Origin: Haloprofundus halophilus
Lineage (GTDB): Archaea > Halobacteriota > Halobacteria > Halobacteriales > Haloferacaceae
Length of the DNA stretch: 64,000 bases
Direction of reading: 5' to 3'
Assembly (NCBI RefSeq): GCF_003439925.1
Contig: NZ_QQRR01000001.1
Location: 806,001-870,000, forward strand
Shown here: in pieces, positions 1 to 7,074 of the stretch
How positions within the stretch are numbered: position 1 is the stretch's first letter
How the letters are laid out: each line of letters starts with the position of its first letter
The notes under the pieces: model-generated
The model's database searches: none
Told to the model about the DNA's origin: nothing
Seen by the model: only the letters and a program-made list of their open reading frames with translations
Translations under genes and position numbers: made by a program

Positions 1-597
1 GATGGTCTGCTCGTCGAGTTCGACCGAGTCGCTCTTCGTGACGTTGATGCCGCCTTTGATCTGCTTGGAGATGGTGAGACTCGGCGGTTCGGTGTCGAGG
101 CGAATCTTGTTGTAGTACAGCTCCTGGCTGAGTCGCTCGTACTGGTCGACCTCGAACACCGAGAGGACGAACACGACGAGGTCAGCGGTCCGGACGACCG
201 ACAGCACCTCGCGGCCGCCGCCGCGTCCGCCCGCTGCGCCCTCGATGAGTCCCGGGACGTCCAGCACCTGGATGTTCGCCCCGCGGTACTGCAGCATCCC
301 GGGGTTGACGTCGAGCGTCGTGAACTCGTAGGCTCCCGTCTCGCTCTCGGCGTTGGTGAGCGCGTTGATGAGCGTCGACTTGCCGACGCTCGGGAAACCG
401 ACGAGCGCGATGGTCGCGTCGCCGGTTTTCTCGACGGCGTAGCCTTGCCCGCCGCCCGCGGAGGACTGGTTTTCGAGTTTCTCCTTCTTCTCCGAGAGTT
501 TCGCCTTCAGTCGACCGATGTGCGCCTCCGTCGACTTGTTGTACGGAGTGCTGGCGATCTCCTCTTCGATCGCGTCGATCTCCTCCTCCAGTCCCAT
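1..597 (-). CDS. DRG-family GTP-binding protein (3' end outside the window)
   Basis: The N-terminal 199 residues are present and the gene runs off the left edge. DRG proteins are Obg-related GTPases linked to ribosomes and translation in archaea and eukaryotes. A coiled N-terminus (about residues 1-50, rich in E and K) is followed by a G domain with P-loop GFPSVGKST, a switch segment around EFTTLDVNPG and the G3 motif DVPGLIEGA followed by a glycine-rich stretch. These are DRG/Obg hallmarks. The remaining G motifs and the C-terminal TGS domain would lie beyond position 1. The ATG at 595-597 is chosen because it begins the typical MGLEEEI sequence. Nothing unusual is seen. Confidence 0.93.
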   Translation of the reverse strand, partial: MGLEEEIDAIEEEIASTPYNKSTEAHIGRLKAKLSEKKEKLENQSSAGGGQGYAVEKTGDATIALVGFPSVGKSTLINALTNAESETGAYEFTTLDVNPGMLQYRGANIQVLDVPGLIEGAAGGRGGGREVLSVVRTADLVVFVLSVFEVDQYERLSQELYYNKIRLDTEPPSLTISKQIKGGINVTKSDSVELDEQTI

Positions 598-674
598 CGT
601 CGTAGCTTCCGCCGCGTGTGTCGAAAAACCCTTTCCTTCGACGGCGGCGGCGAGGGACGGACCTCGGCCGGAGC

Positions 675-790
675 ACTCACCTATGGAAGCACTCGCCTGT
701 GTCACTCACCTATGGAAGCACTCGCCTGTGTCACTCACCTATGGAAGCACTCGCCTGTGTCACTCACCTATGGAAGCACTCGCCTGTGTC
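675..790. repeat. Four perfect tandem copies of a 29 bp unit
   Basis: Units at 675-703, 704-732, 733-761 and 762-790 are identical and contiguous. Each begins ACTCACCTATGG and ends CGCCTGTGTC. There is no spacer, so this is not a CRISPR. The array lies between the start of the DRG gene (minus strand) and the next plus-strand gene, so it sits in the DRG promoter and upstream region. Since 29 is not a multiple of 3, apparent ORFs through the array are byproducts of the repetition. Confidence 0.97.
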
Positions 791-841
791 GTCCTTCGCG
801 CGCGCGGAGCGCACGCGAGACTGTCGCTGATTTCGGTACCG

Positions 842-847
842 TTATAC
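842..847 (+). promoter_or_regulatory. TATA box for the small gene at 875
   Basis: TTATAC lies 28-33 nt upstream of the ATG at 875 with no Shine-Dalgarno sequence between, the usual arrangement of a haloarchaeal leaderless promoter. It supports the 875 start rather than longer upstream starts that would run through the tandem repeat. Confidence 0.55.
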
Positions 848-874
848 GACATTACGGCAACCATTCGACGAGCG

Positions 875-1078
875 ATGCCGGACCCGGTGAAACTCCGAGA
901 CAGCACCGAAATCGTCCTGCCGTGCGCCTCGCTGGACGGTCTCCGAGAGGAGTTGGAGTCGCAGTTCACCGTGACGATTTTCTCGCGGGAGAACACGCGC
1001 TGTCGCATCATCGGGAGTCCGGTCGAGATCAAAGCCGCGAGCGAGTATCTGAGCCGCCACGGCATCACGCTCCCGTAG
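875..1078 (+). CDS. Small conserved-looking protein, 67 aa, function unknown
   Basis: The product starts MPDPVKLRDSTEIVLP and ends HGITLP. It has no membrane segment or signal. The middle (ESQFTVTIFSRENTRCRIIGSPVEIKAASEYL, quoted here in the parts ESQFTVTIFS and CRIIGSPVEI) alternates strand-helix-strand-helix and resembles a compact KH-like or single-domain nucleic-acid-binding fold, but I cannot prove that. The start at 875 is favoured by the TATA box at 842-847. Codon usage is normal for the window. It stands alone between the repeat array and the cox cluster. The reading frame is convincing, the function is not known. Confidence 0.75.
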   Translation: MPDPVKLRDSTEIVLPCASLDGLREELESQFTVTIFSRENTRCRIIGSPVEIKAASEYLSRHGITLP

Positions 1079-1102
1079 CGGTTCGCACGCTCATCGAAGC
1101 GC

Positions 1103-1125
1103 TTCTTACGGTCGGGGCGTAAGAA
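1103..1125. promoter_or_regulatory. Perfect 8 bp inverted repeat in the cox-cluster promoter
   Basis: TTCTTACG (1103-1110), 7 nt spacer, CGTAAGAA (1118-1125). The left arm lies at -28 to -21 relative to the ATG at 1131, where the TATA element of a leaderless gene should be, and the right arm ends 5 nt before the ATG. A dimeric regulator bound here would cover both TATA and transcription start, so this is a candidate operator for the first cox-cluster gene. Confidence 0.5.
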
Positions 1126-1130
1126 CCGAC

Positions 1131-1517
1131 ATGGACGAAAATCCGGGGCTCTCCGAACAGTACCGGACGGCCAGTCCGTGGCCGTTCTTCATCGCGCTCA
1201 GTATCCCGCTCGCGGAGGCCGGCATCCTGTTCAACCTCTTCGCCGTCGCCGTCGGCGGTCTGCTGCTGTTCTTCGGCTGTTGTGCGGGCATGATGCAGGA
1301 GGCGGGCTACGTTGACCGGCCGTGGCGGGCACTCGTCGCCTCGGCAGTGCTCGTCTTCGGGCTCGGGGCCCTGTTGCTGTACGCGGATACGCAGGTCGCA
1401 GCCGAAGCCGTACAGCTCGCAGAGCGCGGCTACGCCGTTCTCGTCGCGGGCGTCATCCTCCTCCTCGTCGGCGTACTCGGCGAGGTGTTCGTCGACGACG
1501 AGGAGTTCGCTGTCTAA
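1131..1517 (+). CDS. Cox-cluster membrane protein, 128 aa
   Basis: The sequence is hydrophobic with about four membrane segments: WPFFIALSIPLAEAGILFNL, a second rich in V, G, L and F directly after it, ALVASAVLVFGLGALLLYA and GYAVLVAGVILLLVGVLG. The C-terminus is short and acidic. Haloarchaea keep several small uncharacterised membrane proteins next to cytochrome oxidase genes, and position and topology put this one in that group (possibly the family Pfam lists as DUF7541, from memory). It may take part in oxidase assembly or membrane anchoring, which is inference. The gene is 48 nt upstream of the next cox-cluster gene. The start is supported by the promoter elements at 1103-1125. Confidence 0.85.
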   Translation: MDENPGLSEQYRTASPWPFFIALSIPLAEAGILFNLFAVAVGGLLLFFGCCAGMMQEAGYVDRPWRALVASAVLVFGLGALLLYADTQVAAEAVQLAERGYAVLVAGVILLLVGVLGEVFVDDEEFAV

Positions 1518-1565
1518 CCGAGCGGAACCAACAATCTATTTGACCGGCGTCCGTAACAGGTCACC

Positions 1566-2174
1566 ATGGCGAACACGAACTCGAACAAAGTCTTCGACAG
1601 GGAGACGCTTCTCGACCTGACGGTGAACATCATCCCGCTGTTCATCCTCCTGTTCTTCGTCGTCCTCTTCCTGCTCGTCCAACCGTGGGGCGGCGACCTC
1701 TTCCCCACTGCCATCATGGTCGGTCTGCACGCCGTCCCGTTCGTCCTGCTCGCTATCCTGACGTACTTCTCCGGGAAGGCCGTCGCCAGCGCCGAGAAAT
1801 CCTCGACGGTGTACTACCCGGGACAGGCGGGGATGCCGGGCGCGGAGGCCGAACACGGCGAGACGAACCAGGACGGCCGCGCCGACACGCAAGCAATCGA
1901 ATCCGGGACCGACCGCGACAGCGAGCTAACCGCCGGCGACGAGACGGATGACGACACCACCGGCGAAACAGACGACGACACCCTCAGCGAGACAGACGAC
2001 GACACCACCGGCGAGACGGATAACGACACCACCGGCGAGACGGATAACGACACCACCGGCGAGACGGATAACGACACCGCCGACGAAGCCGACGACACCA
2101 CCGCCGACGAGGCGAACGTCGGCGAGTCCGAGTCCGACGAATCTGACACGACCGACCGACAGCGGACCGAGTGA
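1566..2174 (+). CDS. Cox-cluster membrane protein with acidic repeat tail (DUF6684-like), 202 aa
   Basis: Residues about 18-70 form two membrane helices (LTVNIIPLFILLFFVVLFLL and MVGLHAVPFVLLAILTYF), matching the short two-helix cox-cluster family I recall as DUF6684. The rest, about residues 85-202, is a disordered acidic tail dominated by D, E, T and S, with six copies of an 8-residue ETD(D/N)DTTG unit. The family core is about 80-90 residues, so most of this protein is the tail. A T-rich element around 1533-1540 fits a TATA box for a leaderless start at 1566. The gene ends 48 nt before coxA. A role in oxidase biogenesis is plausible but unproven. Confidence 0.85.
   Translation: MANTNSNKVFDRETLLDLTVNIIPLFILLFFVVLFLLVQPWGGDLFPTAIMVGLHAVPFVLLAILTYFSGKAVASAEKSSTVYYPGQAGMPGAEAEHGETNQDGRADTQAIESGTDRDSELTAGDETDDDTTGETDDDTLSETDDDTTGETDNDTTGETDNDTTGETDNDTADEADDTTADEANVGESESDESDTTDRQRTE
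1941..2084 (+). repeat. Six in-frame 24 bp coding repeats (ETDxDTTG)
   Basis: Units start at 1941, 1965, 1989, 2013, 2037 and 2061. The units at 2013 and 2037 are identical, the others differ at a few positions. The period of 24 keeps the frame, so copy number changes would lengthen or shorten the acidic tail without frameshift. This looks like slippage-driven expansion. Confidence 0.92.
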
Positions 2175-2222
2175 CGGACGCCACCCGAACCTTTCTTTAC
2201 CCTGCGATTCCGAGCAGTCACC

Positions 2223-3983
2223 ATGCAGTTGAACGGACAGTTAGCGCTGACGGTCCTCATGGGGGTCTTCCTCGTGGGCGTCTTCGTCTGGCTGACGCGG
2301 GTGGAAAACTGGAGCGGTTACACCCCACTCAGCAGCGGCGGCGCAGTCGGCCAAGAATCCGGGTACGTCTCCGAGGAGAAACCCGCAGGAATCGTCCGGT
2401 GGTTGACGACGGTCGACCACAAAGATATCGGCCTGATGTACGGTGCCTACGGCATCTTCGCGTTCGTCGTCGGCGGCCTCATGGTCGTGTTGATGCGAAC
2501 CGAACTCGCGACGCCGGAGACGGTGCTCGTCCAACCGGGCTTCTACAACTCGCTCATGACGAGCCACGGCATCACGATGCTGTTCCTCTTTGGGACGCCC
2601 ATCATCGCGGCCTTCTCGAACTACTTCATCCCGCTCATCATCGGTGCCGACGACATGGCGTTCCCGCGAATCAACGCCATCGCGTTCTGGTTGCTCCCGC
2701 CCGCGGCGCTCCTTATCTGGGCCGGCTTCTTCCCCATTCCGAACCTCATTCCCGCGCAGACGGCGTGGACGATGTACACCCCGCTGTCGGCGGGTGTCGG
2801 ACAGGGTAATCAGGCGAACGCCGGCGTCGACCTGATGCTGCTCGGACTCCACCTCTCGGGCGTCTCGGCGACGATGGGCGCGATAAACTTCATCGCGACT
2901 ATCTTCACCGAGCGCGCCGAGGAGGTGACGTGGGCGAACCTCGACATCTTCTCGTGGACCATCCTCACGCAGTCGGGGCTCATCCTCTTCGCGTTCCCGC
3001 TTCTCGGCAGCGCGATGCTCATGCTCGTCGCCGACCGCAACTTCGGGACGGCGTTCTACGCCGTCGGCGAAGGCGGCGGGTCGATGCTCTGGCAACACCT
3101 GTTCTGGTTCTTCGGCCACCCCGAGGTGTACATCCTCGTGCTGCCGCCGATGGGACTGGTCAGCTACATCCTCCCGCGCTTCGCGGGCCGTCGGCTGTTC
3201 GGGTTCAAGTTCGTCGTCTACTCGACGCTCGCCATCGGCGTGCTCTCGTTCGGCGTCTGGGCGCACCACATGTTCTCGACCGGCATGGACCCGCGTCTGC
3301 GCGCCTCGTTCATGGCCGTCTCGATGGCTATCGCCATCCCCAGCGCCGTCAAGACGTTCAACTGGATCACCACGATGTGGAACGGCAACATCAGACTCAC
3401 CGCGCCGATGCTGTACTGCATCGGCTTCGTCTCCAACTTCATCATCGGCGGCGTGACGGGCGTGTTCCTCGCCTCCGTTCCCGTCGACCTCATACTGCAC
3501 GACACGTACTACGTCGTCGGTCACTTCCACTACATCGTGATGGGGGCCATCACCTTCGCGGGGATGGCGGGCATCTACTACTGGTACCCGCTCGTCACGG
3601 GTCGGATGTACCAGCGGAGCCTCGCGAAATGGCACTTCTGGCTGTGGATGATCGGGACGAACGTCACGTTCCTCGCGATGATTCTGCTCGGCTACGGCGG
3701 CATGCCGCGCCGGTACGCGACCTACCTGCCGCAGTTCGCGTCGCTGCACCAGATCGCGACGCTCGGCGCGTACATGCTGCTGCTGGGCGGCATCATCTTC
3801 GTGTGGAACATGGTGCAGTCGTACCTGGAGGGCCCCGTCGTCGAAGACGGCGACCCGTGGAACCTCGAGGAGTCGAACCTCCGCACCGTCGAGTGGGACT
3901 GGTTCGACCGAAAACTGCAGACGAAGATCGCCGACGGCGGTGTCGAGAGCGAAGCGAACGATGCCTCGTCGCAAACGGAGTGA
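2223..3983 (+). CDS. coxA: Cytochrome c oxidase subunit I, A-type haem-copper oxidase, 586 aa
   Basis: This is the catalytic subunit of a terminal oxidase that reduces O2 to water and pumps protons across the cytoplasmic membrane. The low-spin haem histidine region is MTSHGITMLFLF, followed by GADDMAFPRINAIAFW. The CuB and K-channel segment is FFGHPEVYILVLPP, whose glutamate marks an A1-type enzyme, followed by FGVWAHHMFSTG. The haem a/a3 histidines lie in HDTYYVVGHFHY. About twelve membrane helices are predicted, plus an extra N-terminal helix and an acidic C-terminus. Subunit II and III genes are not in the window, so the oxidase must be completed from elsewhere. A TATA-like CTTTCTTTAC lies at 2191-2200. 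The frame after the stop stays open for 45 more codons with a partly duplicated sequence. Confidence 0.97.
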   Translation: MQLNGQLALTVLMGVFLVGVFVWLTRVENWSGYTPLSSGGAVGQESGYVSEEKPAGIVRWLTTVDHKDIGLMYGAYGIFAFVVGGLMVVLMRTELATPETVLVQPGFYNSLMTSHGITMLFLFGTPIIAAFSNYFIPLIIGADDMAFPRINAIAFWLLPPAALLIWAGFFPIPNLIPAQTAWTMYTPLSAGVGQGNQANAGVDLMLLGLHLSGVSATMGAINFIATIFTERAEEVTWANLDIFSWTILTQSGLILFAFPLLGSAMLMLVADRNFGTAFYAVGEGGGSMLWQHLFWFFGHPEVYILVLPPMGLVSYILPRFAGRRLFGFKFVVYSTLAIGVLSFGVWAHHMFSTGMDPRLRASFMAVSMAIAIPSAVKTFNWITTMWNGNIRLTAPMLYCIGFVSNFIIGGVTGVFLASVPVDLILHDTYYVVGHFHYIVMGAITFAGMAGIYYWYPLVTGRMYQRSLAKWHFWLWMIGTNVTFLAMILLGYGGMPRRYATYLPQFASLHQIATLGAYMLLLGGIIFVWNMVQSYLEGPVVEDGDPWNLEESNLRTVEWDWFDRKLQTKIADGGVESEANDASSQTE

Positions 3984-4121
3984 AGCGACGGCGGCGAGGA
4001 AGAGCCAGTGACGGACGGCGGTGTCGTGAACGACGTGAACGACACTTCGTCGCAAGCAGAGCGCCGTGACGGCCGTGTCGTCGGCGGCGAGTCTGCGGAC
4101 GAACGCGACTCCGACGAATAA
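3984..4121 (+). other. In-frame open extension after the coxA stop
   Basis: After the TGA at 3981-3983 the coxA frame continues for 45 codons to TAA at 4119-4121 and encodes an acidic, haloarchaeal-type sequence. Within it DGGVVNDVNDTSSQAE resembles the CoxA C-terminal DGGVESEANDASSQTE, so the two are an imperfect direct duplication (about 3940-3980 and 4014-4055). A GTG at 4008 could start a 37 aa ORF, but a former CoxA tail cut off by a recent nonsense change is at least as likely. Confidence 0.6.
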
Positions 4122-4132
4122 CGCGGCCTCCC

Positions 4133-4144
4133 GCTTTCGTTTTT
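4133..4144 (+). terminator. Candidate T-tract terminator for coxA
   Basis: CTTTCGTTTTT lies just after the extended coxA frame. Archaeal intrinsic termination uses plus-strand T-rich tracts without needing a hairpin. This is the first T5 run after coxA. Confidence 0.35.
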
Positions 4145-4246
4145 CACCCGCCGAGCTGACGCTTCGCTCGGTCGACGGTCGATTCGACGCGTCGGTGCGC
4201 ACCGAACACCGACGTGCCTTTGTCGTTCGCCCCCCGAGCGATAGGT

Positions 4247-4330
4247 ATGTCCGACAAAGACCTCCTCGGCATCATCCTCGGGGCCGTCGCGCTCATGATG
4301 TTTGCGACCGGCATCATCCTCGTTATCTGA
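4247..4330 (+). CDS. 27-residue single-helix membrane microprotein in the cox cluster
   Basis: MSDKDLLGIILGAVALMM begins a 27 aa product made of a short charged N-terminus and one membrane helix that ends at the C-terminus (ATGIILVI). The third codon position is strongly G/C like real genes here, and the frame is bounded by an ATG and a TGA. It lies between coxA and another cox-cluster membrane protein on the same strand. Very small single-helix subunits are common in haem-copper oxidases, so an accessory oxidase subunit is a reasonable guess. No TATA box is obvious directly upstream. Confidence 0.7.
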   Translation: MSDKDLLGIILGAVALMMFATGIILVI

Positions 4331-4392
4331 CCCCGGAAGCGGGCGCAGGCGGCGTCGAAAGCGCTAATCGACTCGCGTCCGAAGCCCCGGTC

Positions 4393-4659
4393 GTGAGCAC
4401 GATACGACTCGAAGGTCCGCGGTTCGTCCTCATCCTCTACGTACTGCTCGTCGCGATCTCGGGGCTCGCCGGGTTTCTGACGGCGACGTTCGTCTCCGGA
4501 CTCCGGTCGCCGAGATTCCTCTTTCTCATCCCGTTTCCACCGACGCAACTCGGCTTCGCCGCCTACGGCGCGCTGACCGTCGCGCTGGTGCTCGGCGTCC
4601 CGCTGCTGCTCGTCGCGTACGTCTCGAGGAACATCGACGACGACGCCGCCCAGAACTGA
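4393..4659 (+). CDS. Cox-cluster membrane protein, 88 aa
   Basis: The product has two clear membrane helices, FVLILYVLLVAISGLAGFLT and a second around YGALTVALVLGVPLLLVAYV, joined by a loop containing RSPRFLFLIPFPPTQLG, and a short polar tail. The GTG at 4393 is chosen because GCTAATCG at about 4360-4367 is a suitable TATA element and the protein then starts just before the first helix. Longer forms would extend into unrelated sequence. Size and place match the small haloarchaeal cox cluster proteins (possibly DUF7520, from memory). Function unknown. Confidence 0.82.
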   Translation: MSTIRLEGPRFVLILYVLLVAISGLAGFLTATFVSGLRSPRFLFLIPFPPTQLGFAAYGALTVALVLGVPLLLVAYVSRNIDDDAAQN

Positions 4660-4686
4660 TAAGCACGCACCGCCGTATCTCTCGGT

Positions 4687-5088
4687 ATGTACCACGTGCT
4701 CGTTGGTGTCGACGACGACGTAGAGCGTGCCCGAACGTGCGCACGTGAAGTTGCCAATCTCCCCGGGAGCGCCGGCGAGATGACGGTCACGCTCCTGCAC
4801 GCGTTCGACGAGGACCCGGGCGACGCGTCCGCCACCGACGTCGAGGCGGTTCGCGCCGCCGCCGACTATCTCGACGACAATGGCGTCGCGTACGAACTAC
4901 TCGAATCCGGCGGCGACCCCGCACAGTCGATTCTCGACGCCGCCAATCGGGAGAACGCCGACCTCATCGTCGTCGCCGGGCGGAAGCGTTCGCCGGCCGG
5001 AAAAGCCATTTTCGGCAGCGTCAGCCAGTCGGTCATCCTGAGTTCGAACCGACCGGTGCTGGTCGCCGGCGTCGTCGGCGAGACGTAG
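4687..5088 (+). CDS. Universal stress protein family (UspA), 133 aa
   Basis: This is a single Usp domain. It opens with the typical strand MYHVLVGVDDD and ends with SSNRPVLVAGV. The nucleotide-binding loop reads AGRKRSPAGKAIFGSVSQ. In ATP-binding Usp proteins the pattern is G-2x-G-9x-G-S/T. Here the second glycine position is arginine, so ATP binding is doubtful although the terminal GS is kept. The gene begins 27 nt after the previous cox-cluster gene with a TGATAAG element directly upstream, so it probably has its own leaderless promoter. Partner and function are unknown. Confidence 0.9.
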   Translation: MYHVLVGVDDDVERARTCAREVANLPGSAGEMTVTLLHAFDEDPGDASATDVEAVRAAADYLDDNGVAYELLESGGDPAQSILDAANRENADLIVVAGRKRSPAGKAIFGSVSQSVILSSNRPVLVAGVVGET

Positions 5089-5097
5089 CGCCGCAGT

Positions 5098-5766
5098 TCA
5101 GAAAACGTCCTCGACGACGGCCGCGAACGCCGACGGCGAGACGTATCCCTCGCGCGTCTCGACGTGGTCGCCGCCGGCGAAGAAGACGACCGCCGGTGCG
5201 GTGTTGACCGCGTGTCGAAGCCGAAAGCCCGAGGCCGACGCGCCGTCGACACCGCCGACGGCGACTCGCTCCGGTACCGCGTCGAGCAGCGCCGGGAGGT
5301 CGGCTTCGAGCCGTTCGCACGGGTCGCAGTCGTGCTTCCAGACGGTCACGACGGCGTCGGGATGGTCGTCGAGAAACGCCTCGTAGGAGTCGTCGAGCGG
5401 GGCGACCGCCCGGGGAACCGGCGACGGCGGCGACACCTCGCAGACCAGATGCGCCATCACGGCTTTCGTCTCCGCCGTCGGCGACGTGTCCAGAAACGAC
5501 TCCACGGCGAGATAGGCCGCCAACTGCGCGCGCGTCACGCCGTTCGCGTCTATCTCTCTCGCCGCCGTCTCGGGAGCGAGGTCGAACGCCTCGGCGACCG
5601 CGTCGACGAACGTCTCGCGGTCGGCAGTCCGATACTGTCGACTGTACTCCGCTCGCGTCGATTCGAACGCCCCGGTCGTCGTGAGCGACCCGTCGTCGCC
5701 CTCGCGGACGACGCCGCCGTCGGTGAGACGGGCCAGCACATCGTCGATGTCCGGCTCGCCCGTCAT
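5098..5766 (-). CDS. Thioredoxin-like protein with helical N-terminal domain, 222 aa
   Basis: Residues from about 130 form a thioredoxin fold: VVTVWKHDCDPCERLEADLP holds a CDPC redox motif, followed by VGGVDG and the strand NTAPAVVFFAGG, where the cis-proline segment is TAP. The first 120 residues are acidic and helical, beginning MTGEPDIDDVLARLTDGG, and look like a small winged-helix or DNA-binding-like domain, not identified further. No signal peptide is present, so it should be cytoplasmic. The ATG at 5764-5766 is the only plausible start. It is convergent with the UspA gene, with 9 nt between the stops. Confidence 0.85.
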   Translation of the reverse strand: MTGEPDIDDVLARLTDGGVVREGDDGSLTTTGAFESTRAEYSRQYRTADRETFVDAVAEAFDLAPETAAREIDANGVTRAQLAAYLAVESFLDTSPTAETKAVMAHLVCEVSPPSPVPRAVAPLDDSYEAFLDDHPDAVVTVWKHDCDPCERLEADLPALLDAVPERVAVGGVDGASASGFRLRHAVNTAPAVVFFAGGDHVETREGYVSPSAFAAVVEDVF

Positions 5767-6000
5767 CGTCGTCTCTCCGGAGTGCGCCGCTGGCGTCCGT
5801 CTCGGTCGGTGCGGTTCATCGTCTCGATGTACGGGCCGAGACGGTTGATAGCCGTTGCGCCTTCGACGGCCGCCCGGCGACCGGCCGAGGCGTCCGACCG
5901 ACGCGAGCGGTCGGAGAACCGACAAACCGGCCGCCGGGACGCGCTTCTGTGTCTGCGAGTGGCCGGGACTGTTTTGTGGTGGTACGGCGTAGCACAGCGT

Positions 6001-6759
6001 ATGGACCTTCGAGACGCCGAACCCGCAGACGCGGAAGGGATTCGAACCGTCGCACGCGAGTCGCTTCTGGCTTCGTACAGTCCCGAACTCTCCGAGGACG
6101 TCATCGACGACGCCGTCGGGAGGTGGTACGACGACGACGAGGTCGGGGCGAATCTCGACGACCCGCAGGCGGTGTGGACCGTCGCCGTCGACGGCGACGA
6201 CGTGGTCGCCTTCGTCCAGAGCTACCTCGTCGAGGCCGACGGGACGGTCGGCCAGATCGATTGGCTCCACGTCGACCCCGACTCGCGCGGGAAGGGCCTC
6301 GGAAAGCAGCTGCTCAAGCGCGTCGAGACGGAGCTGATGGACCGCGGCGCGTCGCGCCTCGAAGGGAAAGTGTTGACCGTCAACGAGGGCGGTGCGAAGT
6401 TCTACGAGAACGCCGGCTACGACGCCGGCGAGACCCGGGCGGTGAAAATCGGCGACGAGGAGTTCACCGAACGCGCCTTCCGCAAGACCGCCTCCGAGTC
6501 CGCCGAGGAGTTCGTCCCGGTCGAAGAGCGAACGGACTCGGACGGACAGACGCTGTTCGTCGCCTACGACGAGAGCCAGCGCGCCCGGAAAGCGCCGTTC
6601 TACGTCACCTACACCGACGAGGGCAGAGAGGAACGCTACGGCTACTTCTGCGGCAACTGCGAGAGTTTCGAGACCGCGATGGACTCGATGGAACGCATCC
6701 AGTGCAACGAGTGCGGCAACCAGAGCAAATCCGCCCGCTGGGACTCGGCGTACCTGTAG
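6001..6759 (+). CDS. GNAT N-acetyltransferase with C-terminal zinc-binding domain, 252 aa
   Basis: Residues 1-150 are a GNAT domain. IDWLHVDPDSRGKGLGKQLL carries the acetyl-CoA binding R-G-x-G-x-G loop, and GAKFYENAGYDAGETRAVKI is the usual last part. Residues about 170-252 form a separate domain with two CxxC pairs (CGNC and CNEC), a likely zinc site; I recall this haloarchaeal domain as DUF5816. The combination suggests an acetyltransferase acting on a protein or small molecule, substrate unknown. The ATG at 6001 begins directly with MDLRDAEPADAEGI, a standard GNAT start. Confidence 0.9.
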   Translation: MDLRDAEPADAEGIRTVARESLLASYSPELSEDVIDDAVGRWYDDDEVGANLDDPQAVWTVAVDGDDVVAFVQSYLVEADGTVGQIDWLHVDPDSRGKGLGKQLLKRVETELMDRGASRLEGKVLTVNEGGAKFYENAGYDAGETRAVKIGDEEFTERAFRKTASESAEEFVPVEERTDSDGQTLFVAYDESQRARKAPFYVTYTDEGREERYGYFCGNCESFETAMDSMERIQCNECGNQSKSARWDSAYL

Positions 6760-7074
6760 TTCTCCGCGCTTCGTTCTCCGACCGCTCTTCTCGCCCGTCC
6801 GTCGACCGCCGTTACGACCGAGCGACGCATCCGTCATATACCGTTAGATGCGATACGAAATCCGGCGCTCTGCATCAGTTCTCGCGAAACGCAGATGGCT
6901 AATCGAGGTTCTGAAAGCACCGTAGCGACCACCTCACCGTTTCGGGCGCTTCGTCGGGTTGAGTGAGATGACGGACACCCGTTCAGTGCCGTTCGAGGCG
7001 ACTCGGAGCGCGTATTCTGCGGTCGTAGCCGCGCAGAAAGCTTATCATTCGATACAGTCCAGTGCCGTTGAACA
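6760..7074. other. Intergenic, no gene seen
   Basis: This stretch has no ORF with haloarchaeal codon bias, and its base composition is less G+C-rich than the flanks. GCTTATC at about 7040-7046 is a likely TATA box for the lipoprotein gene at 7075. Confidence 0.5.

Noticed and set aside
675-790. Possible CRISPR array
   Set aside because: The 29 bp units are directly adjacent with no spacers, and no cas gene is in the window. It is a simple tandem repeat.
445-1122. Overlapping plus-strand ORFs running through the 29 bp repeats
   Set aside because: The repeats contain no stop in any plus frame, so the ORFs arise from the repetition. Only the small frame from 875 has its own promoter and normal composition.
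2241-4202. Long minus-strand ORF of about 650 codons opposite coxA
   Set aside because: High G+C leaves few stops on the antisense strand. The product is R/E/H-rich without domains, whereas the plus strand encodes a clear CoxA.
5164-6000. Plus-strand reading frame continuing upstream of the GNAT gene
   Set aside because: It lies antisense to the thioredoxin-like gene and is arginine-rich. The GNAT domain starts at 6001.
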